Numbered from the stretch's first letter, positions 50,467 through 60,210 are shown. The stretch: DNA of 62,806 bases from Metarhizobium sp039808465 (GCA_039808465.1 JBDHTA010000002.1:1-62806); one strand, 5' to 3'. Numbers and translations are program-made. Notes: generated from the sequence alone by a model not told the origin.

Positions 50467-51398
50467 CAGAACGAGGCGCGGATGCCGGTGCCGATATATC
50501 CGGCGGAAAAGCTGCCGCCCGCGCTATCGCGGACAAGCTCGCTCTCGCCGGTGCCCATATCGAGGGCGCGGGTGTCGCCGCGGCGGAATTTCGTCGCCTC
50601 GAAGGAGCCGTCGAGATAGAGCGCGACCGAGGGCGTCACCTGATATTCGACGCTGGCCCTGACGCCCGCCATTGGCGACACGGCGAAGCTCTCGTTGAAG
50701 CGCAGGTCGCGCAGCACATGATTGTCGACGTCGCGGGCCTTGACCACCGCGCCCGCTTCCACCGCGCCCTTGAAGCGCCAGCGGTCGATGGTCTTCTCGC
50801 CGCCAAGCGTGGTGTAGATGACCGGAATTTTCTGCCGGTAGTCGATGACCTTTTCGCCATCGCCGAAATTGCCGACGGTATCGCGGAAGCCATCGACGCT
50901 GTAGATGAAGGAGCCGCCCGACGCCGTCCATTTCACATCGGTATAGCGCCCGCCGACGCCGATGGACACCTGCTGCGACGGGTCGCCATAGAGCAGCCGG
51001 TTCACCTCGGCGCTGCCGGTGAAATAATGGTCGAGGCTGGTATCGTCATGCAGCGAGCGGTCGCTCCATGAGTCCGGGCCGCTGTCGCCATAGGGCGGAA
51101 CCCAGTCGTAATCGGTCATGTGGTTGTTGCCGCTGAAGCCGGTCTTGCCGTCGAGCCGCACCGACCAGCCGGAGCCGAGATCGGCATCCACCGTCGCATG
51201 GATCACCCGCGTCGTCTTCGAGCGCCATTCCAGTTCGCTGAGCCGGTGTCCGCCATCGTAAACGGTCTCGTCGGCGCGCAGGTTCGCCAGACCGAAGCCG
51301 ATGGACGCCGAAACGTCGCGATCGCCCGCAAGCGCTGGCGCCGAACTCAGGCCAAGCAGCAAGGCCGCCATCTTGAAACAGGGTTTGGGACAAATCAT
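50466..51398 (-). CDS. Omptin family outer-membrane protease
   Basis: A 310-residue secreted beta-barrel protease of the OmpT/Pla family (A26). The signal peptide ends near APALA. The catalytic residues can be matched: the Asp pair of OmpT (D83, D85) in MTDYDW, and Asp/His (D210, H212) in DVDNH. GGSFIYSVDGFRDTVGNF matches the conserved omptin GGSYIYS block, and the end is a terminal Phe. The start at 51398 gives a good signal; a longer frame is possible. Omptins are best known in enterobacteria. A 14-bp palindrome lies upstream. Confidence 0.9.
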   Translation of the reverse strand: MICPKPCFKMAALLLGLSSAPALAGDRDVSASIGFGLANLRADETVYDGGHRLSELEWRSKTTRVIHATVDADLGSGWSVRLDGKTGFSGNNHMTDYDWVPPYGDSGPDSWSDRSLHDDTSLDHYFTGSAEVNRLLYGDPSQQVSIGVGGRYTDVKWTASGGSFIYSVDGFRDTVGNFGDGEKVIDYRQKIPVIYTTLGGEKTIDRWRFKGAVEAGAVVKARDVDNHVLRDLRFNESFAVSPMAGVRASVEYQVTPSVALYLDGSFEATKFRRGDTRALDMGTGESELVRDSAGGSFSAGYIGTGIRASF

Positions 51399-51436
51399 CG
51401 GTGGCTCCGGTCGAGTGAATTTCCTCGTCTGTAAGT

Positions 51437-51472
51437 CAACCGCAACCGCAACCGCAAACACCAATATTGGTG
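51437..51472. promoter_or_regulatory. CAACCG tandem repeat and CACCAATATTGGTG palindrome
   Basis: Three CAACCG copies (51437-51454) are followed by a perfect 14-bp palindrome (51459-51472), in the gap between purN and the omptin gene, both minus strand. The palindrome lies about 60 nt upstream of the omptin start and may be its operator or promoter dyad. Confidence 0.45.
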
Positions 51473-51494
51473 GTAATTTTGATCGCTTCGGGTC

Positions 51495-52157
51495 TTACCG
51501 GTCGGGGGCGCGAATGCCTTGCGCCTCGTGCGCGGCGTCCGCGTCCGTAAAGACGGTGCGGCCATCGGACATCGCCACGCGCTCCTGCGCCAGAAGCCGC
51601 AGCGCCAGCGGATAGGCGCGATGCTCGACGGTCAGCACGCGGGCGGCGAGCGTATCGGCCGTATCGTCAGGCTCGACCGGCACCTTGGCCTGCACGATGA
51701 CGGGGCCTTCGTCCATGCCTTCGGTGACGAAATGCACGGTGCAGCCCGCCTGCCGGTGGCCTGCCTCGATGGCACGCTGATGGGTGTGGAGGCCCGGAAA
51801 ATGCGGCAGCAGGGAAGGGTGGATGTTCAGCATCCGGCCCTCATAGGGGCGGATGAAATCGGCGCTGACGAGGCGCATGTAACCGGCAAGGCAGATGATG
51901 TCGGGACGGATTTCTTCCAGCTTTGCCAGGATCGCCGCTTCGTGCTCCGCCTTGGAGCCATAGGCGCGGCGTTCGAAGGCAAAGCCCGCAATGCCGAGCG
52001 CCTGCGCCTTCGCAAGCCCGCCCGCATCCGCCTTGTCGGAGAAGACGGCGACGATTTCCGCCGGAAAATCCGCCGCCTCGCAGGCCTTGGCCAGCGCCAG
52101 CATGTTGGAGCCGCCGCCGGAAATGAAGACCGCGACGCGCTTGCGGGAGGAACTCAT
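51495..52157 (-). CDS. purN: Phosphoribosylglycinamide formyltransferase
   Basis: Formylates GAR with 10-formyl-THF in purine synthesis. The 220-residue protein has FISGGGSNM for phosphate binding and the catalytic region MLNIHPSLLPHFPG. It overlaps purM by ATGA, so the two are co-translated, as in many bacteria. Confidence 0.97.
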   Translation of the reverse strand: MSSSRKRVAVFISGGGSNMLALAKACEAADFPAEIVAVFSDKADAGGLAKAQALGIAGFAFERRAYGSKAEHEAAILAKLEEIRPDIICLAGYMRLVSADFIRPYEGRMLNIHPSLLPHFPGLHTHQRAIEAGHRQAGCTVHFVTEGMDEGPVIVQAKVPVEPDDTADTLAARVLTVEHRAYPLALRLLAQERVAMSDGRTVFTDADAAHEAQGIRAPDR

Positions 52158-53227
52158 AGAGCAAGCGTGCCCTTGTAGACGGTGCCAGCCTCGCCTTCCG
52201 CACGGGAAACCATGCGGCCGAGCGTGACGACCTTCTCGCCTTCCGCCGCCAGCGCCTCACGCACGGCATCGGCGTCCTGCGCCGCGACGACCGCGATCAT
52301 GCCGATGCCGCAATTGAAGGTGCGCAGCATTTCCCTGGCCTCGACGCCGCCGGTCTTCGCAAGCCACGAGAAGACGGCGGGAACGGCAAAGGCGGAGAGA
52401 TCGATTTCGGCGGCGAGATGCTTCGGCAGCACGCGCGGAATATTTTCCGGAAAACCGCCGCCGGTGATATGCGCCAGCGCTTTGATGGCGTTGGTCCTGC
52501 GGATGGCGGCGAGCAGCGGCTTCACATAGATGCGGGTCGGCTCCAGCAGCGCTTCGCCCAGCGTCTTGCCATCGGCGAAGGGGGCGGGGGCATCCCAGCC
52601 AAGGCCGGAAAGGCCGACGATCTTGCGCACCAGCGAATAGCCGTTGGAATGCACGCCCGACGAAGCGAGGCCGAGAATGACGTCGCCCTCGGACACGTCG
52701 CCGGAAGGCAGCAGCTTGCCGCGCTCGGCGGCGCCGACGGCAAACCCGGCGAGATCGTAATCGCCGCCGGAATACATGCCGGGCATTTCGGCGGTCTCGC
52801 CGCCGATCAGCGCGCAGCCCGCCTCGCGGCAGCCCGCGGCGATGCCGCCGACGATGGCGGCGCCCTGATCGGGATCGAGCTTGCCGGTGGCGAAATAATC
52901 GAGGAACAGCAGCGGCTCGGCGCCCTGCACCACGAGATCGTTGACGCACATGGCGACAAGATCGATACCGACCGTATCGTGCTTGCCCGCGTCGATGGCG
53001 ATCTTCAGCTTGGTGCCGACGCCGTCGTTTGCAGCGACGAGGATCGGATCGGTAAAGCCCGCCGCCTTGAGGTCGAACAACCCGCCGAAGCCGCCGATTT
53101 CACCGTCCGCGCCGGGGCGGCGCGTCGAGCGCACGGCGGGCTTGATCTTCTCGACCAGAAGATTGCCCGCATCGATATCCACACCGGCGTCGCTATAGGT
53201 CAGACCGCTCTTGCCCGTTTCGCTCAT
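52154..53227 (-). CDS. purM: Phosphoribosylformylglycinamidine cyclo-ligase
   Basis: Closes FGAM to AIR with ATP. The 357-residue protein starts MSETGKSGLTYSDAGVDID and has VAANDGVGTKLKIA and GGETAEMPGMY, typical AIR synthetase blocks. The frame stays open for 28 codons upstream without conservation. The 249-nt gap to the divergent permease gene presumably holds promoters for both; I see no clear box. Confidence 0.97.
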   Translation of the reverse strand: MSETGKSGLTYSDAGVDIDAGNLLVEKIKPAVRSTRRPGADGEIGGFGGLFDLKAAGFTDPILVAANDGVGTKLKIAIDAGKHDTVGIDLVAMCVNDLVVQGAEPLLFLDYFATGKLDPDQGAAIVGGIAAGCREAGCALIGGETAEMPGMYSGGDYDLAGFAVGAAERGKLLPSGDVSEGDVILGLASSGVHSNGYSLVRKIVGLSGLGWDAPAPFADGKTLGEALLEPTRIYVKPLLAAIRRTNAIKALAHITGGGFPENIPRVLPKHLAAEIDLSAFAVPAVFSWLAKTGGVEAREMLRTFNCGIGMIAVVAAQDADAVREALAAEGEKVVTLGRMVSRAEGEAGTVYKGTLAL

Positions 53228-53476
53228 GAAAGTGACTCCGCTCGCGCTGTTTGCGCCGATTTCGCCATCGGTATCCGTCCGTCGCATTGCATGGCAAGGC
53301 CCATTATGCAAGGCGTTGCTGTAGTCTATGCCCGAATTTCACGGGGTTTGTGCGGCAGGCGGCGCCAAGGCTTGACCTTGTTTCGCCGCGCCCCTTATTG
53401 GAAATGCATCGCGCCCGTCCCATCTGACATCCTGGGCCATGCGACGACCCGATGAGCGAGCCAAGCGGAAGCGATC

Positions 53477-54646
53477 ATGCCAAGACCTGTCAGTGGAAGC
53501 CTTCTCAAGCGCCAGATTTTCTTCTGGCTGGCGTTTCTCGCCGGTTTCATCGCTTTCCTGTATATATTCAGCTCGATCCTGCTGCCGTTTCTGGCGGGCA
53601 TGGCGATTGCCTATTTCCTCGATCCCGTCGCCGACAGGCTGGAGCGTTTCGGCCTCAGCCGCACCATGGCGACGGTGCTGATCCTGATCGCCTTCATCGT
53701 CATCTTCGCGCTGTCGCTGATGCTGGTCATTCCGGTTCTGGCGGGCCAGCTCAGCGATTTCGCCCAGCGCTTGCCCGATTACGTCGAGCAATTGCGCGCC
53801 TACCTCACGGATGCGCAGAATTCCGTGCTGCCCGGCTGGATCAAGAGCCAGATCGGCAATCTCAAGAACAATTTCTCCGGCGTGATGTCGGAGGGCGTGG
53901 CGTTCCTGACCGGGCTGTTCAGCCAGTTGTGGAATTCCGGCAAGGCGATCGTCGACGTGATCTCGCTGCTGATCGTCACCCCCGTCGTCGCCTTCTATAT
54001 CCTGCTCGACTGGGACCGGATGATCGCCAAGGTCGACCGCTGGGTGCCGCGCGACTACGTCGGCAGCGTGCGCCAGATCGCCCGCGAGATCGACGAGGCG
54101 GTGGCCGGTTTCATTCGCGGGCAGGGCTCGCTCTGCCTCATCCTCGGCATTTACTATGCCGCGGGCCTGTCGCTGGTGGGCCTGAATTTCGGGCTGCTGA
54201 TCGGGCTGTTCTCGGGCATGATCAGCTTCATTCCCTATGTCGGCTCCATGCTGGGGCTGGTGCTGTCGGTCGGCGTGGCGCTGGTGCAGTTCGGGGCCGA
54301 TCCCGTCTGGGTCGGGCTGGTGCTGGCGGTGTTCTTCAGCGGCCAGTTCATCGAGGGCAATATTCTCCAGCCGAAACTCGTCGGCCAGAGCGTCGGCCTG
54401 CATCCGGTGTGGCTGATGTTCGCGCTGTTCGCCTTCGGCGCGCTGTTCGGCTTCGTCGGCCTGCTGGTGGCCGTGCCCGCGGCGGCGGCGATCGGCGTGC
54501 TGGTCCGCTTCGCCATCAACCGCTATCTGGAAAGCGATCTCTATTACGGTGGCGCCGTCGACGCGCCGCTGCTGGAACAGGATACGGCCTCGACGCCGCG
54601 CGCGATCGATCAGGCCGAGACAACCCGCATAACCGATCATGACTGA
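53477..54646 (+). CDS. AI-2E family transporter (PerM/YdiK-like)
   Basis: A 389-residue inner-membrane protein with about seven to eight helices. The family signature is visible in LSVGVALVQFG, GQFIEGNILQPKLVGQSVGLHP and FIPYVGSMLG. The family name refers to autoinducer-2 export, but ion transport has also been shown for members, so the substrate is open. GGAAG precedes the ATG. It overlaps hdaA by 8 nt, a neighbourhood common in alphaproteobacteria. Confidence 0.9.
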   Translation: MPRPVSGSLLKRQIFFWLAFLAGFIAFLYIFSSILLPFLAGMAIAYFLDPVADRLERFGLSRTMATVLILIAFIVIFALSLMLVIPVLAGQLSDFAQRLPDYVEQLRAYLTDAQNSVLPGWIKSQIGNLKNNFSGVMSEGVAFLTGLFSQLWNSGKAIVDVISLLIVTPVVAFYILLDWDRMIAKVDRWVPRDYVGSVRQIAREIDEAVAGFIRGQGSLCLILGIYYAAGLSLVGLNFGLLIGLFSGMISFIPYVGSMLGLVLSVGVALVQFGADPVWVGLVLAVFFSGQFIEGNILQPKLVGQSVGLHPVWLMFALFAFGALFGFVGLLVAVPAAAAIGVLVRFAINRYLESDLYYGGAVDAPLLEQDTASTPRAIDQAETTRITDHD

Positions 54647-55352
54647 GCGTAAACCCATTACCAGCATCCGCCCCGGCGCCGAGCAACTGCCCCTGCATTT
54701 CGGCCATGACGCCTCGAAGAGCCGCGACGACCTGCTGGTCGCCGATCCGCTGGCCGCCGCCGTGTCGCTGATCGACGACTGGCCGCACTGGCCCTCGCCG
54801 GTGGTGATTCTGGCAGGCCCGGCAGGCTCGGGAAAATCGCATCTGGCGAGCATCTGGCGGGAATTGAGCAGCGCCGCCGATATCCTGCCGCGCGCGGGCG
54901 AGGATGCGGCCCTTGCCGCCTCTCAGGGCCCCGTGATCTTCGAGGATGCCGACCGCGTCGACTTCGACGATGCCGAGCTGTTCCACGTCATCAACAGCGC
55001 GCGCCAGCACGGCCACCACCTGCTGATGACCTCGCGGCTGTGGCCGATGTCCTGGGGGGTGACGCTGCCGGATCTGAAATCCCGCCTCAAGGCGGCGACG
55101 ACGGTGGAAATCGGCGAGCCGGACGAGGAGTTTCTGGCGCAGGTCATCGTCAAGCTTTTCGCCGACCGCCAGCTTTACATCGATGACCGGCTGGTCGCCT
55201 ATATCGTGCAGCGCATGGAGCGCTCCATGGCGGCGGCGCAGACGATCGTGGAGCGGCTGGACCGGCTGGCGCTGGCGCGGGGCACCCGCATCACCCGCCC
55301 GCTGGCGGCCGAAGTTCTGGAGACCCTGGGAAATACCGGGACGGACGATTGA
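54639..55352 (+). CDS. hdaA: DnaA regulatory inactivator HdaA
   Basis: A 237-residue AAA+ protein related to DnaA but without its C-terminal DNA-binding domain. The start has the clamp-binding motif region QLPLHFGH, and the Walker A is GPAGSGKSH; Walker B is diverged (VIFEDAD). With the sliding clamp it should stimulate ATP hydrolysis by DnaA and prevent re-initiation. Its start lies within the end of the permease gene, suggesting coupling. Confidence 0.93.
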   Translation: MTERKPITSIRPGAEQLPLHFGHDASKSRDDLLVADPLAAAVSLIDDWPHWPSPVVILAGPAGSGKSHLASIWRELSSAADILPRAGEDAALAASQGPVIFEDADRVDFDDAELFHVINSARQHGHHLLMTSRLWPMSWGVTLPDLKSRLKAATTVEIGEPDEEFLAQVIVKLFADRQLYIDDRLVAYIVQRMERSMAAAQTIVERLDRLALARGTRITRPLAAEVLETLGNTGTDD

Positions 55353-55418
55353 CTGTCATAGAACTGTCGTCAATCTGCTATACCGCGATGCAGGATTCAA
55401 TAAGAGGCGACGAGGATC

Positions 55419-57620
55419 ATGGATTCCGGGCTTACGACGACGAAGACGGTCACTGGCGCGGCGGTTTCCCCGCAGGCCTGCGACAACGAAATTCTCACCA
55501 GCCCCTCGCGCTTCATCAATCGCGAATTTTCCTGGCTGCAATTCAACCGGCGCGTCCTCGAGGAAACGCTGAACAACGCCCATCCGCTGCTGGAGCGCGT
55601 GCGGTTCCTGTCGATCTCGGCGGCCAATCTCGACGAGTTCTTCATGGTGCGCGTCGCCGGTCTCGAAGGGCAGGTGCGGCAGGGCATCAACATGCGCAGC
55701 CCCGACGGCAAGACGCCGGGCGAGCAGATGGAGGAGATCCTCAAGGAGATCGACAATCTGCAAATGGAGCAGCAGGCGTCGCTGGCCGTGTTGCAGCAAT
55801 ATCTCGCCAAGGAAGATATTCTCATCGTCCGCCCCGCCGCGCTTTCCGAAGACGACCGCGAATGGCTGACGGGCGAGTTCGAGCAGTCGATCTTTCCGGT
55901 GCTGACGCCGCTGTCCATCGATCCGGCGCATCCGTTCCCCTTCATTCCCAATCTCGGCTTTTCCATGGGCCTGCAACTGGTCAGCAAGAGCGACCGCGAG
56001 CCGATGACGGCGCTGCTGCGCCTGCCAACCGCGCTTGCCCGCTTCGTGCGCCTGCCCGATCTCGGCCCGATGATTCGCTACATCACGCTGGAGGATGTGG
56101 TCGGCATGTTCATCCACCGGCTGTATCCGGGCTATGAGGTGAAGGGCTACGGCACCTTCCGCCTGATCCGCGACAGCGATATCGAGGTGGAGGAAGAGGC
56201 CGAGGATCTGGTCCGCTATTTCGAGACGGCGCTGAAGCGCCGCCGCCGCGGCTCGGTGATCCGCATCGAGACCGATTCGGAAATGCCCGCCTCGCTGCGT
56301 CAGTTCGTGGTGCAGGAGCTGGCGGTGCCGGAAAACCGCGTCGCCGTGCTGCCCGGCCTGCTGGCGCTCAACACGCTGGCGGAAATCACCAAGGCCCCGC
56401 GTGACGACCTGCGTTTCGCCCCCTACAACGCCCGCTTCCCCGAGCGGGTGCGCGAGCATATGGGCGATTGCCTCGCCGCCATCCGCGAGAAGGACATGGT
56501 GGTGCATCACCCCTATGAATCCTTCGACGTGGTGGTGCAGTTCCTCCTGCAAGCGGCGCGCGACCCCGACGTGCTGGCGATCAAGCAGACGCTCTACCGC
56601 ACCTCCAACGACAGCCCCATCGTGCGTGCCCTGATCGACGCCGCCGAGGCGGGTAAGTCGGTGACGGCGCTGGTGGAGCTGAAGGCCCGCTTCGACGAGG
56701 AAGCCAATATCCGCTGGGCCCGCGATCTGGAGCGCGCCGGCGTGCAGGTGGTGTTCGGCTTCATCGAATTGAAGACGCATGCCAAGATGTCTATGGTGGT
56801 GCGCCGCGAGGACGGGCGGTTGCGCACCTATTGCCACCTCGGCACCGGCAACTACCATCCGGTGACGGCGAAGATCTACACCGACCTGTCCTTCTTCACC
56901 TGCAACCCGAAGATCGCGCATGACATGGCGAACATCTTCAACTTCATCACCGGCTATGGCGAGCCGGAGGCGGGAATGAAGCTCGCCGTGTCGCCTTATA
57001 CGCTGCGCAAGCGCATCCTCACCCATATCGAGGAGGAGATCCAGCACGCCCGCAACGGCGCGCCCGCCGCGATCTGGATGAAGATGAACTCGCTGGTCGA
57101 TCCCGAGATCATCGACGCGCTCTATGCCGCCAGCAATGCGGGCGTCGAGATCGAGCTTGTGGTGCGCGGCATCTGCTGCCTGCGCCCGCAGGTGCCGGGG
57201 CTTTCGGAAAACATCCGCGTCAAATCCATCGTCGGGCGTTTCCTCGAACACAGCCGCATCTTCTGTTTCGGCAATGGCCATGGCCTGCCCTCGGAGCGGG
57301 CGCTGGTCTATATCGGTTCCGCCGACATGATGCCGCGCAACCTCGACCGCCGCGTCGAAACGCTGGTGCCGCTCGTCAATCCCACGGTGCATGCGCAGGT
57401 TCTCTCGCAGATCATGCTGGGCAACCTGATCGACAACCAGCAGAGCTATGAAATCCTGCCCGACGGCACTTCGCGGCGCATGGAAGTGCGCAAGGGCGAG
57501 GAGCCCTTCAACGCGCAGCATTATTTCATGACCAATCCCAGCCTGTCCGGCCGTGGCGAGGCGCTGAACTCCAGCGCGCCAAAACTGATCGCGGGCTGGG
57601 TTTCCGGCAAGAAGAGATAA
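55419..57620 (+). CDS. ppk: Polyphosphate kinase 1
   Basis: Makes polyphosphate reversibly from ATP. The 733-residue protein has NREFSWLQFNRRVLEE at the start, and the two catalytic His regions ELKTHAKMSMV and LEHSRIFCFGNG. Length is usual for PPK1. GACGAGGATC precedes the ATG. It is followed by ppx at 9 nt, forming a synthesis/breakdown operon. Confidence 0.97.
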   Translation: MDSGLTTTKTVTGAAVSPQACDNEILTSPSRFINREFSWLQFNRRVLEETLNNAHPLLERVRFLSISAANLDEFFMVRVAGLEGQVRQGINMRSPDGKTPGEQMEEILKEIDNLQMEQQASLAVLQQYLAKEDILIVRPAALSEDDREWLTGEFEQSIFPVLTPLSIDPAHPFPFIPNLGFSMGLQLVSKSDREPMTALLRLPTALARFVRLPDLGPMIRYITLEDVVGMFIHRLYPGYEVKGYGTFRLIRDSDIEVEEEAEDLVRYFETALKRRRRGSVIRIETDSEMPASLRQFVVQELAVPENRVAVLPGLLALNTLAEITKAPRDDLRFAPYNARFPERVREHMGDCLAAIREKDMVVHHPYESFDVVVQFLLQAARDPDVLAIKQTLYRTSNDSPIVRALIDAAEAGKSVTALVELKARFDEEANIRWARDLERAGVQVVFGFIELKTHAKMSMVVRREDGRLRTYCHLGTGNYHPVTAKIYTDLSFFTCNPKIAHDMANIFNFITGYGEPEAGMKLAVSPYTLRKRILTHIEEEIQHARNGAPAAIWMKMNSLVDPEIIDALYAASNAGVEIELVVRGICCLRPQVPGLSENIRVKSIVGRFLEHSRIFCFGNGHGLPSERALVYIGSADMMPRNLDRRVETLVPLVNPTVHAQVLSQIMLGNLIDNQQSYEILPDGTSRRMEVRKGEEPFNAQHYFMTNPSLSGRGEALNSSAPKLIAGWVSGKKR

Positions 57621-57629
57621 GCGTACCGC

Positions 57630-59150
57630 ATGGTAGAATCGGAAGCCCAGGGGCGTCTGCCCGGCATCGCGCCCATTTCCGTCATCGATATCGGTTCGAA
57701 CTCGGTCCGTCTGGTCGTTTATGAAGGCCTGTCGCGCGCGCCCGCCATTCTGTTCAACGAGAAGGTTCTGTGCGGGCTGGGGCGCGGCATCGCGCTGACC
57801 GGGCGCATGGAGGAAAAGGCGGTGGCGCGGGCGCTCGCCGCCCTGCACCGGTTCCGGGCGCTGTCGGAGCAGGCGCGGGCCCGCTCCCTGCATGTGCTGG
57901 CGACGGCGGCGGCCCGCGAATCCGAAAACGGGCCGGATTTCATCCGCAGGGCCGAGGAGATTCTCGGCAAGCCCGTGCGGGTTCTGACCGGCGAGGAGGA
58001 GGCGATGTTCTCCGCGCTCGGCATCGTCAGCGGCTTTTACGATCCCGACGGCATTACCGGCGATCTCGGCGGCGGCTCGCTGGAGTTGATCGGCATCAGC
58101 GGCAAGACGCCGGGGCAGGGCGTCACCCTGCCGCTCGGCGGCCTGCGGCTGTCCGAATATGCCGGAAACTCGCTGGACAAGGCCCGCGCCTATGCCCGCA
58201 GGCATGTGCGTTCGGCGCCGTTCCTGAAGGAAGGCGAAGGCCGCACCTTCCATGCCGTCGGCGGCACCTGGCGCGCCATGGCGCGGGTGCATATGGAAAT
58301 GCTCGGCTATCCCCTGCACATGCTGCAAGGCTATGAGGTGTCAGCCGGTGAAATACTGCGCTTCCTCTCCGACATCGCGCAGTCGAAGGACAGCAAGAAT
58401 CCCGCCTATGGCGTAATCTCGAAAAGCCGCCGGGCGCTGCTGCCGTTCGGGGCGATCGCCATGCGCGAGGTGCTGGAGGTGATGAAGCCCGCCAAGGTCA
58501 GCTTTTCCGCGCAAGGGGTGCGCGAGGGCTATCTCTATTCGCTGCTGGAGCCGCAGGAACAGGCCGCCGATCCGCTGCTGACGGCGGCGAACGAACTTGC
58601 CATCCTGCGCGCCCGCTCGCCCGAGCATGCCCGTGAACTGGCGGAATGGTCCGGGCGGATGATGCCCTTCTTCGGCATCGAGGAAACGGTGGAGGAAAGC
58701 CGCTACCGGCAGGCCGCCTGCCTGCTTGCCGATATAAGCTGGCGCGCGCATCCGGATTATCGCGGCTTGCAGGCGCTGAACCTGATCGCCCATTCCTCCT
58801 TCACCGGAATCACCCATGCGGGCCGCGCCTATCTGGCGCTGACGAATTACTACCGCTTCGAAGGCTTGCAGGACAATGGCGCCACCGGCCAGCTCGGCGC
58901 CATCGCCACGCCGCATTTCGTCGAGCGGGCCAAGCTCTTGGGCGCGCTGCTGCGGGTCGTCTACCTGTTTTCCGCCTCGATGCCGGGCGTGGTGCCGGAT
59001 CTCACCTTCCGCCGCTCGGACAAGCCCGATCTCGACCTCGAATTCGTCGTGCCGCATCCCTATCACGACCTCGAGGGCGAGCGGCTGAACGGCCGCTTGC
59101 AGCAGCTTGCCAAGCTGACCGGCAAGCGCCTCGCCTTCGTGTTCGAATAG
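57630..59150 (+). CDS. ppx: Exopolyphosphatase (Ppx/GppA family)
   Basis: Releases phosphate from polyphosphate ends and/or the pppGpp gamma phosphate. The 506-residue protein has the sugar-kinase/HSP70-type motifs SVIDIGSNSVRLVVYEG and GDLGGGSLEL, then a C-terminal HD-like helical domain. It directly follows ppk and may share its transcript. The Shine-Dalgarno is poor. Confidence 0.95.
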   Translation: MVESEAQGRLPGIAPISVIDIGSNSVRLVVYEGLSRAPAILFNEKVLCGLGRGIALTGRMEEKAVARALAALHRFRALSEQARARSLHVLATAAARESENGPDFIRRAEEILGKPVRVLTGEEEAMFSALGIVSGFYDPDGITGDLGGGSLELIGISGKTPGQGVTLPLGGLRLSEYAGNSLDKARAYARRHVRSAPFLKEGEGRTFHAVGGTWRAMARVHMEMLGYPLHMLQGYEVSAGEILRFLSDIAQSKDSKNPAYGVISKSRRALLPFGAIAMREVLEVMKPAKVSFSAQGVREGYLYSLLEPQEQAADPLLTAANELAILRARSPEHARELAEWSGRMMPFFGIEETVEESRYRQAACLLADISWRAHPDYRGLQALNLIAHSSFTGITHAGRAYLALTNYYRFEGLQDNGATGQLGAIATPHFVERAKLLGALLRVVYLFSASMPGVVPDLTFRRSDKPDLDLEFVVPHPYHDLEGERLNGRLQQLAKLTGKRLAFVFE

Positions 59151-59151
59151 A

Positions 59152-60210
59152 TCAGGCGGCGGGCTTGGAGAAGGGAACGACCGTGCCGGTGGCGCGCCGC
59201 CGGTCCGACAGCGCCAGCACGCCGAGCGGCTGGCCGCGCCCGCGTATCGCGTGATCGCCGAGAAATTCCATCTCGACATGCTCCGGCATGGTCAGCCGGT
59301 TCGCCAGCTCCTGCGAGATCAGCACCGGCCGCTCCAGGCTGCGGCACAGGCTTTCCAGCCGCGCCGTCGTGTTCACGGTATCGCCGAAATAGGCGATCTT
59401 GTGGTGATCGACGCCGATTTCGGCGGTGACGATCTCGCCGCCATGCAGGGCGGCGCGCAGGCGCGGCGTCTGCCCGAAGGCGCCGATCCACAGGGCCGAG
59501 CGCGCCTCGATTTCCGCCATGATATCGAAGACGCAGCGCACGCAGCGCGCATGGTCGACGCCGCGCTCCAGCGGCCAGGTGACGATCACGGCGTCGCCGA
59601 TATAATCGTCGATGGCGCCGCGATGCCTGCGCACCGGCCCGGCCAGCACCTTGAACAGCGTGCCGAGAAACTGCTGCGTGCGCAGGTCGCCATGCTGGGC
59701 GGCGAAGGCGGTGGAGCCGACGAGATCGATGAACAGGAAGACGCGCTCCTCCTGCACCGGCTTGCGGTACCGCCCGGTCAGCAGGCTGGTGAAGATATCG
59801 CGCCCGAGAAGCTCGCGCACCCGCAGCACGAAATTGATCGCGCCCGCGACCGCGAAGCTGTAGATCACCACTTCCCACGGCAGGATCAGCGTATTGCGCC
59901 ACGGCTCATGAATGAGGCCGATGCTTTTCAGCAGCGCGCCTGCGGCGGCGAAACCGGCGAAGATGGTGAGGTAATAGACGGCGATCGAGGTGGCGAAATA
60001 GGCGGGCGTCGACAGCGAATGCAGCCAGTCGGAAAAGCGCGGCAGGATCATCCGCTGTTCCAGCGCAATCAGCGGCAGGCAGATGAACAGCGCGAAGATC
60101 GCCCCGATGAAGGGGCGCTCGCCATAGACGGCAAGGCTGTAAAGCACGCCGCTCAGCGCCACGACGCCGAGCAGCAGGCTCCATTGCGCCACCCTTGTCC
60201 AAACGGTCAT
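59152..60210 (-). CDS. Membrane-anchored class III adenylate/guanylate cyclase
   Basis: A 352-residue protein with four N-terminal helices (about residues 8-28, 33-51, 72-94 and 111-130) and a C-terminal cyclase domain. The metal-binding Asp residues are D162 in FIDLVGST and D206 in DDYIGDAVIV, and the substrate/transition-state region is YFGDTVNTTARLES, where N and R suit catalysis. AGAGGATGACCGG precedes the ATG. Makes cAMP most likely; the signal it senses is unknown. It is convergent with ppx, one nt apart. Confidence 0.92.
   Translation of the reverse strand: MTVWTRVAQWSLLLGVVALSGVLYSLAVYGERPFIGAIFALFICLPLIALEQRMILPRFSDWLHSLSTPAYFATSIAVYYLTIFAGFAAAGALLKSIGLIHEPWRNTLILPWEVVIYSFAVAGAINFVLRVRELLGRDIFTSLLTGRYRKPVQEERVFLFIDLVGSTAFAAQHGDLRTQQFLGTLFKVLAGPVRRHRGAIDDYIGDAVIVTWPLERGVDHARCVRCVFDIMAEIEARSALWIGAFGQTPRLRAALHGGEIVTAEIGVDHHKIAYFGDTVNTTARLESLCRSLERPVLISQELANRLTMPEHVEMEFLGDHAIRGRGQPLGVLALSDRRRATGTVVPFSKPAA

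Noticed and set aside
51437..51454. CAACCG tandem copies as a CRISPR or phase-variable repeat
   Set aside because: Only three 6-bp units without spacers; the unit keeps any reading frame and lies outside a gene.
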